64,000 bases of DNA from Isochrysis galbana (taxonomy: Eukaryota; Haptophyta; Isochrysidales; Isochrysidaceae), in contig CM030932.1 of the NCBI GenBank assembly GCA_018136815.1, forward strand, positions 688,081 to 752,080. The letters run 5' to 3'. Below the pieces are notes generated by a model. That model had not been told where the DNA came from. It saw only the letters and a program-made list of their open reading frames with translations, and searched no databases. Made by a program: the position numbers and the translations under genes. Below are positions 1 to 10,600 of this stretch, piece by piece (position 1 is the first letter of the stretch; each line of letters starts with the position of its first letter).

Positions 1-526
1 CCGCAGGGACTGGGGCGGAAGAGAATGGAACGAGGGAGAGGGGGGGGGGGGATTTGCACCCCCCCCGATGGAGTGTGGTGAGAAACGAGACCCGTTTGCA
101 TTAGTAAACGGGCGGAGGGGGGCGGCTGGCGACAGGAGGGAGATGGGAAGGGAGCGGCTCAAGACGTCTTGGGATACACCTGTGGCAGGTATCCTCGGGG
201 CGCAGTTGCTTATTTCTCGAGAATCGCTCGCGGCGTGAGCTGGTAAGGGCCGTTCTGCTTCTTTGACGAGAGGTTCCTCCCCCCCCCCCCGTGCTTTTTC
301 CCGGAGAGTCGGCCGGCGTCGACCGGTCTGCCTCAATGGGTTTTCCCCCATTTAACTTGTGGGGAGTTAGAATGGGAGCCGGGGGCATGCGAGGGGGGAG
401 ATTTGGAGGGGTGCATAGGTGTATGTATCTGTGTCAATTGCACGCGCCAAGGTGTACGGGCAGGTGCGCTGAGGGCTGTCGTGTTAGTACCAGGCTAGTG
501 AGAGTAGTGGTACTAATGCTCAGATA
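1..526. other. Non-coding stretch, no gene seen
   Basis: GC-rich sequence with several homopolymer G and C runs. Open frames here are short, lack family resemblance and cross the homopolymers. The last bases (527-541) are the left target duplication of the adjacent retroposon. Confidence 0.5.
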
Positions 527-541
527 GATTATTATTATGTA

Positions 542-1305
542 AAATAAAATAGAATAAACCTTTTAATAGTCTCACCACACACGCGGCCGTGGACCCTCTA
601 CTTTCTACTCACGTAGGAAACTTTCTACACCCCCACTTCCCCGGCCCTTCTCCCCCCGCCATAAGGCGACTCCCCCGCCCGTGCACTACTAGGGGGATAG
701 GGGTGAAGGGCTTAGATATGGTCCGGTGGCCCGCGCCCCCCCCCGGTGATCATTCCCCCCCTTCCTCCTGTGTCTCCGAGTGGGCGGCGGTCTCAGCCCC
801 GACTCATCCTGTAAACAGGTGCGGGACTTACCTATTTTTCGGTGAGCGGAGCTCTCGCTCCGCCCACCCCCTTCTCCGCGCTCTCTCTCCCCTCTCCTGC
901 GGCACGCGCGATGGCGCGCCTGCGGCAGGCCTGCAGCTGCCTGCTGGCGACCCCTGGAGGCTCCTGGAGGCCAGCTCGGGGGGCAGAGGAGGCTGGGACT
1001 GGGCCCTGGTCTCCCCTGCCTCTCCCTCGCTAGCGCTCCTGAGCCTCTGGGGCCCCCAATCTGCACCTGTCTGCCTGTCGACCAGGGGGGGAAGGGGGGT
1101 TGGAGCAATGGGCTGGCCACGAGGGGCCAGGATGGGCGAATGGGGCGATCCTGTCGGGAAGGGAGTGGGTCAGTAGGGCAGTGGCCTCCTGGCAAGCCAT
1201 CAGGCGTGCCAGGAGGATGGGTGGTTCCTCCCCCATGGCAGGGGAGGAGTGGAGAGAGGGGGGGGCTCGTGCCCCCCCATGGGGCAACCAAGTATAAACT
1301 TAGTT
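542..1305 (-). mobile_element. T-tailed non-autonomous retroposon, copy 1
   Basis: Read on the minus strand, the element starts at 1305 with a slightly diverged copy of the palindrome AACTAAGTTTATACTTAGTT, continues with a GGGGGGCACGAGCCCCCC-type hairpin, and ends near 542 in a T-rich tail. It is flanked by the 15-bp direct repeat GATTATTATTATGTA at 527-541 and 1306-1320, which marks it as a discrete target-primed insertion. It is almost identical to the copy at 60008-60758, whose different 16-bp flank shows that the two were inserted independently. No convincing protein is encoded; the long open frames on both strands come from GC-rich low-complexity DNA. It is probably mobilised by the LINE whose fragments occur in this window (inference). 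Confidence 0.85.
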
Positions 1306-1638
1306 GATTATTATTATGTACATGTACCTGTGCCGCCTGTGCAGGTGCAGGTACTTGTACCTGTGGAACAACTTAGACAACGGGACTAGGTGCTATGCGT
1401 GTACCCCATCTCGTGTCTGCAGTACGAGCGGTATCCGCAAGCCCGCCTGGACTGCTCGACCATGGCAACCGTCACGTTTGCACACGCCCTGCACGTCTGC
1501 ACGTCAACGTCAAGGTCAAGGGGGTCTCAGATCTCCGATCTCCGATGTCCGATCATGCCCAAGAGCAATGCTGGTTTAACTTCTAACACCTCTCCCCCCC
1601 CTCCCCCCCCCCTCCCCCGCGGAGCTCTAGCTCGATCG

Positions 1639-2844
1639 ATGGGCGGCGACAGCGGCGCGCTGCTCTCACCCGAGAGCTTCCGGCTGGTGGGCGGCGTAGC
1701 CAGCGCGCTACTCATCCTAAGCGGCGCGCTCAAGCTGCGTGGGGGTGAGCCGCTCGGCATCGTCAGCTCTACACACATCGTCTGGCTCTTTGCAGCGAGC
1801 AACTACGCTTCGTCCGCCTCGTGCTGCCTCCAGCTGTGGGCGGCGCTCCGTGGCAGGCATTCTTCCGCCGCGCTCTCGCAACAATCGTCGAGGCTCGGAC
1901 TCTTCGCTGTGGTGAGCCCTTGGACCACTCGCAACGCCGGCCTTGCACACGCCTTCGGCGCCGAGCCCCGAGAGTTCAGAGTGAGCTCTTATGCACCCAC
2001 GCTTCGCGTACTCCTGCTCCCTTCCTCTCCCCGTTCCCGCTCACGATCACACCCTTTCTCTCCCCGCGGTATCCTCTCGCTTTCGCAGCTGCTACGGGCC
2101 ATCTGGTCCTTTACGGGCAACGCCTTCCGCTCGTCGCTCTTCGCCAATATCGACGTCGTTCTGGCTGTCGTATCCTCGGCAGCACTCAACGTGGCGCTCA
2201 CACCGTCTCTGGGACCGCACATCTTCGATTGCGCGCCGGTCAAGCCGGATGAGTTTCCAACGCTTCCCACCATCGGCGCAGTACTCGCCATTTCAATCGG
2301 AAGCTACGGACTCGGGCTAACCGATGCGCAACAGGAGGGCGGGTTGACGATGGCAATACGGTGGATTTGTCTTGGGACTGCCATTTACACTCAAGCAGCT
2401 GCTGTCCTGCCGCAGCGCGCAGCCCTTGCGAGGGCCAAGAAGGTCGAGTCGATCACCGCTCACGCAGTGGCTTTCTTGGCGCTGGCCGCCTTATTCCGGA
2501 CAAGCATGTGGTAAGTGGGCACCCACGCGGCAATCCGATTCCTACTGTGAGGTTGTGCTTGACGTTAATCGCCCGTTCCTCACGCACGAGTGGTAGGGCA
2601 ACCCCCACACCATCTCGCGCGGCTTGCCTGTGTCCTTTAACGTGCATTTCTGACGCTCTCACGTTCGTCGTACACTGGTCGCAGGGTCGCGCTGATGATG
2701 GAAGGGGAATTTCATATGGTGCTGATGCTAGGAGATTTTGCCTTTGTGGGCCTTCTTGCCGATTTCCTACTAGCCTATGCAGATGCCGTTCGGACATCAG
2801 GACTCGAGGCAAATGTGACCGTGAATCCCGCCGATCTTATTTAG
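1639..2844 (+). CDS. ER lumen protein-retaining (KDEL) receptor family protein
   Basis: Three exons: 1639-1980, 2089-2510 and 2685-2844. The introns (108 and 174 bp) start GTGAGC and GTAAGT and end CAG; the reading frame is kept and gives 307 aa. The family returns escaped ER proteins from the Golgi through seven membrane helices. Support comes from a hydrophobic N-terminal half with a segment resembling the family's early helix (GALKLRGGEPLGIVSSTHIVW) and, more strongly, the C-terminal block YTQAAAVLPQ followed by KKVESITAHAVAFLALAALFR, which matches the conserved YLEAVAILPQ...ESITTHYLFFLGLYR region of KDEL receptors. The last exon encodes the final hydrophobic helix. At 307 aa it is about 90 residues longer than classic receptors (about 212 aa), with a longer N-terminal half, so it is a divergent member and retrieval-signal specificity cannot be inferred. 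The start is the first in-frame ATG followed by the hydrophobic segment. Confidence 0.75.
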
Positions 2845-3137
2845 CGTTGCCCCCCCCCCCCCACCCCGCGTGTCCCCGCCTTCTCCTTTTACTTTCCGCT
2901 CGGTGCGCATCAACCAATGGGAATCCCAAGCCCTATCGCAGTCCAAAACTCGATACCATCCCAAATGGGCAAGGCAGCACCCAATCCCACTGTCACTTTG
3001 CTGATTGCTGCGCGCACCGATTCCGAGCGTCGACTTGGTTTAGGAGAAATAATGCCGTTGCATTAGCTAGGGGATCTGAGAGAACGAAATGGCTGCCCTT
3101 GTCGGTGTTTACACGGCATACTACTAGTGCTGAATAG

Positions 3138-3300
3138 AAAAAAAAACTTCTTAATAATCTCACCACACACGCGGCTTTGCAGACCTTGCTCGCAGCCACG
3201 CCCGCGTCCCTTTCCACTCCTTCCACCTGCCTTGCGGCTCCTCCCCTTGTGCGCTACGTAGGGGCTCTGTGAACGGGGTTTCTAGGTGGCGGGCGGTGTG
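3138..3300 (-). mobile_element. 3' end of a T-tailed retroposon (fragment)
   Basis: On the minus strand the sequence ends ...GTGGTGAGATTATTAAGAAG followed by nine T. This is the same 3' tail as the retroposons at 542, 19857 and 60008. The 5' part is lost where it meets the LTR fragment beginning at 3302. The bases between 2845 and 3137 hold no gene that I can see, only a C-rich run. Confidence 0.5.
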
Positions 3301-3301
3301 T

Positions 3302-3838
3302 TGACGAATTGGGATGGCCCATAGGGCCTGAGGGCAATGAGGAAGGGGGCATGCCGGCGGCAGGCGCGGCTGAGGAGACGGCTTCAGAGGTGCTGACGGG
3401 CTGAAGCCCGTTAGCAGAGGAAGGCGGGCAGGCGGGCTTGGACGAGGGCGAGGACGGCGGCGAGAACGACATCGAGCGAGTGGCGAGAGGCGAGGGTGAA
3501 TGAGAGGAGGGCTGTGATGGCAGGGGCTGGCGAGGGAAGGAGAGATTGTAGGGTATGAGTGTTACGAGAGCGAGAGCGACGAGAGCGAGAGCGACAGATG
3601 ACGACTGACGACAGGACGACGGACAGAGACACCCAGGAAAACACCCCGACTCTCGCCCCACGACTTTCTCAGCCATAACTCGACTGAAATCAAACCCAAA
3701 CACTCCGGCCAGACGACGACGGACGACGATCAGAAGGCGATCTGTCGGCGATCCCGTCTGGAAGGGGAATCGCACCATAACGGAAACGAGGGGCAATCCT
3801 GCCGCACAGGATTCCAAAAGACTTATCGAATAAGACGA
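3302..3838 (-). mobile_element. Ty3/gypsy LTR fragment (3' part)
   Basis: The left edge TGACGAATTGG is the complement of the LTR terminus ...CCAATTCGTCA that also ends the complete LTRs at 11353 and 28066. Homology to those LTRs runs to about 3838, where it is cut by a LINE 5' end starting at 3841. The open frames inside it are LTR sequence and not gag. Confidence 0.75.
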
Positions 3839-3840
3839 GC

Positions 3841-3985
3841 AACTAAGTTTATACTTAGACGCGATGGAGCGCGCCGACGCGACTCCCCTCTCCTTCGGGC
3901 CCCCCGCCGAGGGCGCCCCCCCAGTGCCCATGGAGCAGCCGCTGTCGAAGCGGCCGCGTCCGCCGTCAAAACAAACGCATTTTTA
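3841..3985 (+). mobile_element. LINE 5' end with truncated ORF1 start
   Basis: It starts with AACTAAGTTTATACTTAG, the 5' palindrome of the T-tailed retroposons, and runs directly into ATGGAGCGCGCC (Met-Glu-Arg-Ala), the start of ORF1 seen also at 42026 (minus) and 50586 (plus). The frame closes after about 40 codons. It links the short retroposons to a coding LINE family. Confidence 0.55.
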
Positions 3986-4047
3986 ATGATAGGATCAACG
4001 AAAATAAAACACTTGATTCTCCCGTAAACGCCCGGTTTCTTCTGTGC

Positions 4048-4908
4048 TCAAGTCGACTGTGAAGAGGGCTTCTTTGGACGTCGGTCCGCTGCGATGGCGC
4101 CCCGGAGAGGGGTGTCCGATGGGCCACCGGCCAGGGCTCCTCTGGAAGGCAGGCGAGAGGGGTCGAGATGGCCGGGCCTGTACCAGCCTTGCTTGGGGGT
4201 CACGTAAAGGTGGTAAACTTCTTTCTTACCTTGGGTAACGAGGATTCCTTCTTTAGTGAGGATCTTGGTCCTTTCTTGGTTCCCTTGTAGGAAGTAGAAT
4301 CCTTGGTTCTCAACCGCCTTGGCGAGCGAGCTGATTGTAATAATACTCTTCAGCTCGAACTTGTAGTTGCGCACCACTAGGTGCGCCGAGACATCTTGGA
4401 AGGCACCGGCCACCGCCTTGTCGGACGCCCGCGGGAGTCCCTTGAGCTTTTCGTCGAGAGTTTGATATTTGACCGCTATTGGGCACGGGATGCCCGCCTT
4501 GCGAAAGTCGGCTACGTCTTTGTACATTTCGCGAAACTGGTTCGCGCAATCCGCCGTAACCATAATCTCCCATGGACCGGAGGCGCTCTTAGACAGAAAG
4601 TCAGGTTCCAGGCCGACGCCTTCGAGTTTGTTGAGATGCGCAACAATGGCGCCTAAGGTCTCTTCGTCTTTAGCCTTGTGGCCCTTCTCGTACGCCGTGA
4701 AGGTGATGATGATTTTGTGAGAGTCCGAGAACTCGGCCTCTCCCTCGGGCTCGGGCTCGAGGTCTTCGTCGAGCAGGGCCACCTGTGTGACCGTGGAGGG
4801 AGACGTGGTTAGTCTTCTGTTTGGTTGTGTTTCTCTAGGGCCCAATGGGCTCAGTGTGCCTTCAGCGCTATCGCTTCCTCTCGAGGATTTTGAGTGGGAC
4901 CCACCCAC
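4048..4908 (-). CDS. Hypothetical protein, possibly a LINE ORF1 product
   Basis: Open frame of 286 aa with a clean ATG and normal amino-acid composition. The N-terminal 60 residues are polar and disordered-looking with an acidic patch (DEDLEPEPEGEAEF). Residues about 62-210 look folded (alternating hydrophobic positions, CANQFREMYKDVADF, NYKFELKSIITISSLAKAVENQGFYF). The C-terminus is basic and proline/serine rich. I do not recognise the family. Its position next to a LINE 5' fragment and between LTR scraps, and a composition resembling an RNA-binding ORF1 protein, make a retrotransposon origin plausible but unproven. A host gene cannot be excluded, because the frame is intact while its neighbours are decayed. 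Confidence 0.4.
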   Translation of the reverse strand: MGGSHSKSSRGSDSAEGTLSPLGPRETQPNRRLTTSPSTVTQVALLDEDLEPEPEGEAEFSDSHKIIITFTAYEKGHKAKDEETLGAIVAHLNKLEGVGLEPDFLSKSASGPWEIMVTADCANQFREMYKDVADFRKAGIPCPIAVKYQTLDEKLKGLPRASDKAVAGAFQDVSAHLVVRNYKFELKSIITISSLAKAVENQGFYFLQGNQERTKILTKEGILVTQGKKEVYHLYVTPKQGWYRPGHLDPSRLPSRGALAGGPSDTPLRGAIAADRRPKKPSSQST

Positions 4909-5340
4909 ACACTCGCCTCAACGCTCCTGACCGCTGGCCCTCAGCGTTGTGTGTGCACTGCGCCTCGCCAACTAGGGCAGACATAGGGGTGCAAGTGACG
5001 CCCTCAGCACCCTTCACAGCGGCGGCCACAGGGGACTGCTCGCACGCCGCGGCCCCGTCATAGGTGAAGCTCCTGCACTGCTCTGCTAGGTCGCCGCTGG
5101 CAGAGGGGCCTCCCTCCCCTTCCATCGCTCTCGCGGCCCCGCTCGCGCCAGCAGCCGCTCCGCAAAAATATCGGAGGGGGCAATCCGTGCGCCTACCACC
5201 TTAAGCAGGGTCGAGCCCAGGTAGTACTGCGGTGGGGGACCACGCGGGAAGGCTGGGTACAGCATGTTTTTTTCGCATTTTGCTGTTTGCTCTCGGACAC
5301 GTACAGGCAGTGCGGCATCACCACGGGAAGGCTGGCTGCT

Positions 5341-5582
5341 GCAATTTGGTTTCACCTTTTGCTGTTTGCTCCAACACACAGCACAGCACCACTGCCAGGC
5401 TGGATGCTGAATGTTTCCACCCTTGATGTGATTGAGACCCCCCCAGCCTTAAGCCTCAAGCACGCTGCAATTTGGTTTCACCTTTTGCTGTTTGCTCCAA
5501 AAACAGCACAGCACCACTGCAAGGCTGGATGCTGAATGTTATCCACCCTTGATGGTTGAGACCCCCTCAGCCTCAAGCACGC
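5341..5582 (+). repeat. Tandem duplication, about 2 x 126 bp
   Basis: Two adjacent units start GCAATTTGGTTTCACC at 5341 and 5467 and share the internal text GGCTGGATGCTGAATGTT; a diverged partial unit precedes them (about 5271-5340). No protein or RNA signature was recognised in the unit. The 4909-5270 interval before it holds no supportable gene. Confidence 0.75.
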
Positions 5583-5674
5583 AGGATTCCTTGTCCTCGG
5601 GGCGCGGGGCTGCGGCAGTGGCAGGCGGAGAGGCGGAGAGGCGGGTGGGAGGTGGGAGGTGGGGGGGGGGGGGG

Positions 5675-6003
5675 GTCTTTGTCCGTCGTCTTGTCGTCAG
5701 TCGTCATCCGTCGCTCTCGCTCTCGTCGCTCTCGCTCTCGTAACACTCGTACCCTACAATCTCTCCTTCCCTCGCCAGCCCCTGCCATCACAGCCCTCCT
5801 CTCATTCACCCTCGCCTCTCGCCGCTCGCTCGATGTCGCTCTCGCCGCCGTCCTCGCCCTCGCCCAAGCCCGCCTGCCTGCCTTCCTCTGCTGACGGGCT
5901 TCAGCCCGTCAGCACCTCCGAAGTCGTCCCCTCAGCCGCGCCTGCCGCCGGCATGCCTCCTTCCTCATTGCCCTCAGACCCTATGGGCCACCACAATTCG
6001 TCA
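5675..6003 (+). mobile_element. Ty3/gypsy LTR fragment, plus orientation
   Basis: This is the same U-region as the LTRs at 11353 and 28066 but in the opposite orientation, ending at 6003 with CACAATTCGTCA. The 5' part of the LTR is missing; a run of G marks the break near 5660-5673. Confidence 0.75.
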
Positions 6004-6209
6004 TAGAAGCACAATTATAATGGTAAAATCGAAATTTTAAGCCTAGAAGGGGTGTGTATCCTGGTCTGGGGCTCCCCTAGATATAGTAGATACAGCTGTA
6101 TCTGGCCCCTCCCCTAGATACAGTATCTTGTATCTCCCATCTAGGTTGGGCAGTTTATGCAGTTTCGTCTACAGTTGGGCAGTTGATGCCACGCTATACA
6201 CGTACACGT

Positions 6210-6400
6210 CCCCGACGATTACGGCACGGGACACGCACCTCCACTTCAAACACATCACACATAGACGCATAGGTACCTACAACCGCATCGCGGACAAAGA
6301 CCGGACATGCCGCATATGCAAGGCGGCGGACGAATCCTCCACGTACCCACCTGGGCGAATGCGAATGCCCGAAGGTCGTCCGCATACTCGAAAAGATGAA
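6210..6400 (+). pseudogene. LINE reverse-transcriptase C-terminal remnant
   Basis: Translation gives DTHLHFKHITHRRIGTYNRI followed by a CRICKAADESST knuckle. This lines up with the DSYLHFKHILHRRIATANRF and CRFCGIAPESSTHL region of the longer LINE copy at 46928-48484. Only the zinc-knuckle neighbourhood survives and the frame breaks soon after. The AT-rich 6004-6209 interval contains short palindromes around GATACAG but no gene. Confidence 0.6.
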
Positions 6401-6666
6401 CAACTTGGCTCGCTTCACCCCCCAAAGTGGTAGAAACAGAGCAGAAGAAACTATCACAGATAACCTCTTCATGCACCCCGGGGGCAAAGCGCCGAAGTCT
6501 CTAGTTATCCTATAGAATCTTTAGCAGATTGTTTGATGTTGTGATGAACATTGAAGGGCTTTAGGTCATTTATCCAAGTACAAGTACGCGAGTACTTCCA
6601 GGCGAGGGCGGTCACCCTATTGAAGGGTTTTACTCTCCAAGTACAAGGACGACTACTTCCAAGAAC

Positions 6667-6846
6667 ATATCTCTTAAGAGGCGAAGCACCTTTGAAGGTG
6701 CTGCATGTCGCGGTGTCGCGGTTGCTTTGAAGATAGGGTGCGTTCAAGTAAATGAAACGTCCATTTAACGGAATATAGAGAGCTGAGAGCACTGAACTGC
6801 CGCGAAGCACCTTCAAAGGTGCTTCCATCCGCCTCTTAAAGAGATA
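6667..6846. repeat. Foldback structure of about 180 bp
   Basis: TCTCTTAAGAGGCG at the left is matched by CGCCTCTTAAAGAGA at the right. Just inside each arm sits the smaller palindrome AGCACCTTNNAAGGTGCT. The region lies between LINE debris and the SEC22 promoter. It could be a small foldback transposon; I see no target duplication. Confidence 0.5.
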
Positions 6847-7034
6847 CAATGTGTGTCCTTAGAAATGGCAGTACTGCTAGTGTTAAGAAGGATAGTGATC
6901 AAAGAGAAGCTACTCCTGCTATTCGAAAACAAAATGCAGCAGAGAGAGAGGAAGAGATTAAAAAAACTCTCTCCCTCGCCGTCTGTCCTTGGCTCTCCCC
7001 CTCCGCCCCGCAACCCCCCCCCGCCGGGGTCCCC

Positions 7035-7038
<4 letters not shown>

Positions 7039-7122
<84 letters not shown>
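7039..7122 (+). repeat. (CT)n microsatellite in the SEC22 5' region
   Basis: About 42 uninterrupted CT units lie roughly 100 bp upstream of the SEC22 start codon, followed by a GAGA-rich stretch to 7195. CT- or GA-rich tracts also precede the starts at 15860, 44577 (minus) and 48978, so this may be an expanded form of a local core-promoter style (inference). Confidence 0.9.
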
Positions 7123-7125
<3 letters not shown>

Positions 7126-7221
7126 GGAGAGGGGAAAAGAGCGGGAGAGAGCGAGCGAGCGAGAGAAGGAGAGAGAGAGAGAGAGCGAGGGAGGGCGCGG
7201 GAGAGGGACGGCGGGCGCGCG

Positions 7222-8971
7222 ATGCCCAAGCTGACGCTCATCGCTCGCATCACGGACGGGCTGCCGCTCGCTGCATCGATGGAGGAGGAGAAGGACCACC
7301 GTGAGCTCGACGTGTACAAATCGCAGGCCAAACGCATCGTCAAGCAGCTCTCCGCTGCCTCGCCCCCGAGGATGACGCTCGAGGCAGGAGTCAACAGCTT
7401 TCAGTGAGTGAGGGAGAAGAGGGAAGGGGGGGGAGGGGAGGGAGGGAAGGAGGGGGGGGGGGGGGGCAAGCTGAGAGAGAGGGGGCGAGAGAGTGGGAGG
7501 GAGTCCTCCTACTAGCTTATAGGATCTGGACTGGAGCTTGGGTTCAGTACACACGGCTGCCACTCCTCCAAACCCCCATGCAAACTCTCGCGGGCTTTTC
7601 CGCTGCCCCGGATAACGTCTCCTCACGGATCACATCTCGTCAACGACTCATTGGTCGAAAGACCGCCCAACGCACCTCACTACACATATGCGCTCGCTCT
7701 CCACCGATATGATGGGAAATCAGGCATCTCACACACCTCGCACATGTCGGCGCATTCCAGCCACCTCCTCTGAGCAAGAGCCCCGCCCCAACCACTCCGC
7801 ATGCCTCTCTATGTCTCTCCACCAAATCGCCGGATGGAGGGTGCCCCGTGCGCAGGCTCGTTCCAACGAAGAGGGGCCAAGCACACACGTGACCTCCTGC
7901 CATGTTATGACGAAGTCTTGCTACCACCTAGACTTATTGTGCTGAAACATCGGCTTGCCGCCCCCACCTCAGCTACATTCACAGCGATGGTGTGTGCTTC
8001 CTGTGCTTGACGGAACGAACATATCCGAAACGGTGCGCATGCTGTCTCTCAAAGCACGTGTTGCGCCAAATATCCTATTGCAGTCGCATGGCCAAACTTC
8101 TGCATGTCATGCTCGACGCACACAACCATGAGCTCTTTAGCCGTTTTACGCGCTCAGGCTTGTTTTCAGCTACTTGGATGACTTGTGTAAAGAGTTCATG
8201 GCGAAGTTCAAAAACGAGATTGAAGGGGCCTCGCGGCCCTACGCATTTGTGAGTGCAGCCTCATTACGTGGCCCAGTTTCAAGCCGACAGCATGCATCAT
8301 TCTGCACGAATCACTTATGCATTTTTCACGTCCACAGATTAAGTTTGATACGTTCATCCAAAAAACGAAGAAGCTGTACATTGACACAAGAGCGCCCAGG
8401 AATCTATCGAAGGTTTGATGCCACGCCTATGGTGCTTTCAGCACCTTACTTGTATTCGTGAGGGCAGATGTCGCAGCGCTTGCATACGGAGGCGGCAATA
8501 CTGCTCGTATTGGTGCATCAATAGTTCCCACCTCTCCTTGATCACCTCTCCTCCCCACTTCCGACCCCCACAGCTCAACGACGATCTTACTGACTTGACA
8601 AAGATCATGACGCAGAATATACAAGATGTGCTTGGGCGTGGCGAGATGATCGATTGTGCGCAAATAACAAAAGCATCCACACGCAATGGCCTTTTTTTTG
8701 CGTTTCTCCAACAACACATCATGCTAGATTCGTTGCCCTTGCCTTCTCTTTTTCATCCCATTTGTTCATTTTGCCTCGCAATTTTGACTTCTCGATTCTT
8801 CCTGGCCGCCATTTAGCTGTAGCGAAGAAGTCGAGCTCACTCCGGCAAGCATCATCAAAGTATTCAAAGGATGCGAAATATCTCAACACGCAAGCTTTAT
8901 TGCGTAAGTATGCTCCTGTCGCCGTAGTCATGCTTCTCATCGGTGGCGGCCTGTGGTGGAGATTCTTCTGA
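7222..8971 (+). CDS. SEC22: SEC22, longin-domain R-SNARE
   Basis: Six exons: 7222-7403, 7973-8032, 8170-8248, 8338-8412, 8574-8655 and 8817-8971, with all introns GT-AG and the frame maintained, giving 210 aa against about 215 for the family. SEC22 drives fusion of ER-derived and retrograde Golgi vesicles. The order of features is canonical: a longin domain from residue 1 (LIARITDGLPLAASM, DVYKSQAKRIVKQLS, a short GVCFL strand), the linker FDTFIQKTKKLYIDTRAPRN, a SNARE helix (LNDDLTDLTKIMTQNIQDVLGRGEM, with the zero-layer Arg in LGRGEM), the SKYSKDAKYLN segment, and a C-terminal membrane anchor (VAVVMLLIGGGLWW). Four residues before YLDDLCKEF are missing relative to the family, so the 8032/8170 junction may conceal a micro-exon. 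The start ATG follows a purine-rich leader and agrees with the family N-terminus. Confidence 0.93.
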
Positions 8972-9248
8972 TGATTCTTTCGGCTTGTCTAACATTTGCG
9001 CCAGTGAGAGGCTTAGCGTAGAACCTCGGGCATCGAGGTTGAGGTGAGACCACAATTCCGAATACTCAAAGTAGCGGCGCAATGGCAACGCGCATTTGGT
9101 GTTGTGCACCTCGCAAGCAAGTACTGTTGGCCGGTCCTCCCCTTGATTGGCAAAACAGCGCTTCTTCATATTCGGTAACACGTTTATGACAGAGCAGACA
9201 ATCAGGCGGGCAGAATTCTCACTTGTCTTGTCGGCTCCTTATTGTAGA

Positions 9249-10600
9249 GGTGGGGGAGAGTGGGTTAAAAAAAAACTCTTGTTGATCCGGAGGCCCACAT
9301 TTTCTTATCGTCTGACGGGGGGAAGATTTCCCCTCGTCCCTCTCCCCGCTCTAATCCGAATCCGAGGCAGAGCGATGGCGACCGACCCACCTGACAGGCC
9401 GACCTTCGCCGCGCTCCAGTGTCGCATCCGCGATCGACCTTTTTGTTTTAGAAGTTGTCTGCGTTTCTATGTCCCCTCCTTGCAGGCTAGTCACTAGTCA
9501 CCGTCGCAAGATCCTACATTCGCCCATTCGCCCTTGTTGCCCTCGCCTCCTTTGTCGCCTCCCTTGTCGCCTGCTTGCCCCTCACCGGGTTTACCTCCTT
9601 GCGTGCTCGCTAGTTAGTCACTAGTCACCGTCGCAGGATCCTACATTCGCCCATTCGCCCTTGTTGCCCTCGCCTCCTTTGTCGCCTCCCTTGTCGCCTG
9701 CTTGCCCCTCACCGGGTTTACCTCCTTGCGTGCTCCTCGCGTTTTTAGGCTAAGTCGCGCGTTCAGGTATCGCCGGTGCAAGGAACCGCCCCCTTGTGTG
9801 ACCCTGATTCCCTCTCAGGTGTTGGCCGTTGGATTATACCGTGGCGCTATTTTACTTCGGTCTTCATCAAATCACTTAAGGGTTTTCGAAAGATTCCCTC
9901 CTTCTTCCCGTGCGTAACTGTCGCCCCCGTCGGATCGTCCGTCGCCCCGTCGCTCTCTTGTCGGCATTCTCTTCCTTGTTCGATCTGTCAGCAGGTTCCT
10001 GTGCGTTCCGTGATAAGGATACGTTAGTGTGGAGAGTGTTGACGTGAGTGTAGTGTCATCTCGTCGGTCCATCGGCCCCTAGCCGTCTGTCGTCTGTCGT
10101 TCTTCGTTCGTCGCTCTCGTTCTCGTTCTCGTTCCCGTTCTCGTCCCTCGTCCTCAACACTACCTCAACACCAAACCTCACCAATCCCTCAGCCCTAGCC
10201 TATCCATCCCGATCCGCCCAGCCATGTCCGCTCCGTCGTCGCGCTCGCCCTCGCCCAAGCCCGTCCTCCCGCCTTCCTCTGCTGAGGAGGTGGTCCAGCC
10301 CGTCATTCCATCACTCCCGGCCTCCTTCGCCGCGCCTTCCGCCGATCGTCTCCCTTCCGAATCATCGCATATCGAGCCCGTGGTCATGTGGTCATGCTCG
10401 ATCCGTCATCCAGCGAGAGCACGGCGGTGGTCAGCCCCCCCTTGTCGATGGTGTTCGGACTAACTGGTCCGGGTACACCGGTCGGCGGTCTCACCGGCGT
10501 TTCATGCCACCGCACTCGGCCGATTTCTGCTTCACCTGCCCACGCAGCATGGCCGTCAGCCCCACACCACACCACTTCCAGCCCCAACCTAAGGGGGATG
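9249..10600 (+). repeat. Dispersed repeat Y, split by a solo LTR
   Basis: 9249-9419 and 10409-10600 together match, in inverse orientation, a continuous copy at 23576-23935. Both contain ATGGCGACCGACCC and, further on, a frame reading FGLxGPGTPVGGL...CHRTRPISASPAH. Comparison with the unbroken copy shows that 9420-10408 was inserted later. The identity of repeat Y is unknown. Confidence 0.7.
9420..10408 (+). mobile_element. Solo LTR, second Ty3/gypsy-like family
   Basis: 989 bp starting TGTCGCATCCGCGATCG and ending GATCCGTCA, with the 5-bp duplication TCCAG at 9415-9419 and 10409-10413. The start resembles the TGTCGCATTCGCGAATCG start of the main LTR family, so the two are related. It contains a 2 x 127-bp tandem duplication (9488-9737, unit start TAGTCACTAGTCACC). 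Near its 3' end is an open frame beginning MSAPSSRSPSPKP, comparable to the MSLSPPSSPSPKP frame inside the other LTRs; it is probably a transcribed leader and not a protein gene. Confidence 0.8.

Noticed and set aside
589..1291. Overlapping frames of up to 200 codons on both strands at 589-1291 (and 60001-60740)
   Set aside because: They coincide with the non-coding T-tailed retroposon, have GC-driven composition and no conserved family.
3302..3931. Frames starting MSLSPPSSP or MFSWVSLSVV in several loci, as gag or host genes
   Set aside because: They lie entirely inside LTRs bounded by TG...CA and recur with every LTR copy. Even if translated they are LTR leader frames, not separate genes.
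6853..7626. Poly-Leu/Ser and poly-Arg/Glu proteins across the CT tract
   Set aside because: They are simple translations of the microsatellite and its surroundings; SEC22 starts downstream.
8897..9181. 94-aa minus frame overlapping the last SEC22 exon
   Set aside because: It overlaps the membrane-anchor exon of SEC22, has no family match and no supporting upstream exon; at most an antisense 3' end.
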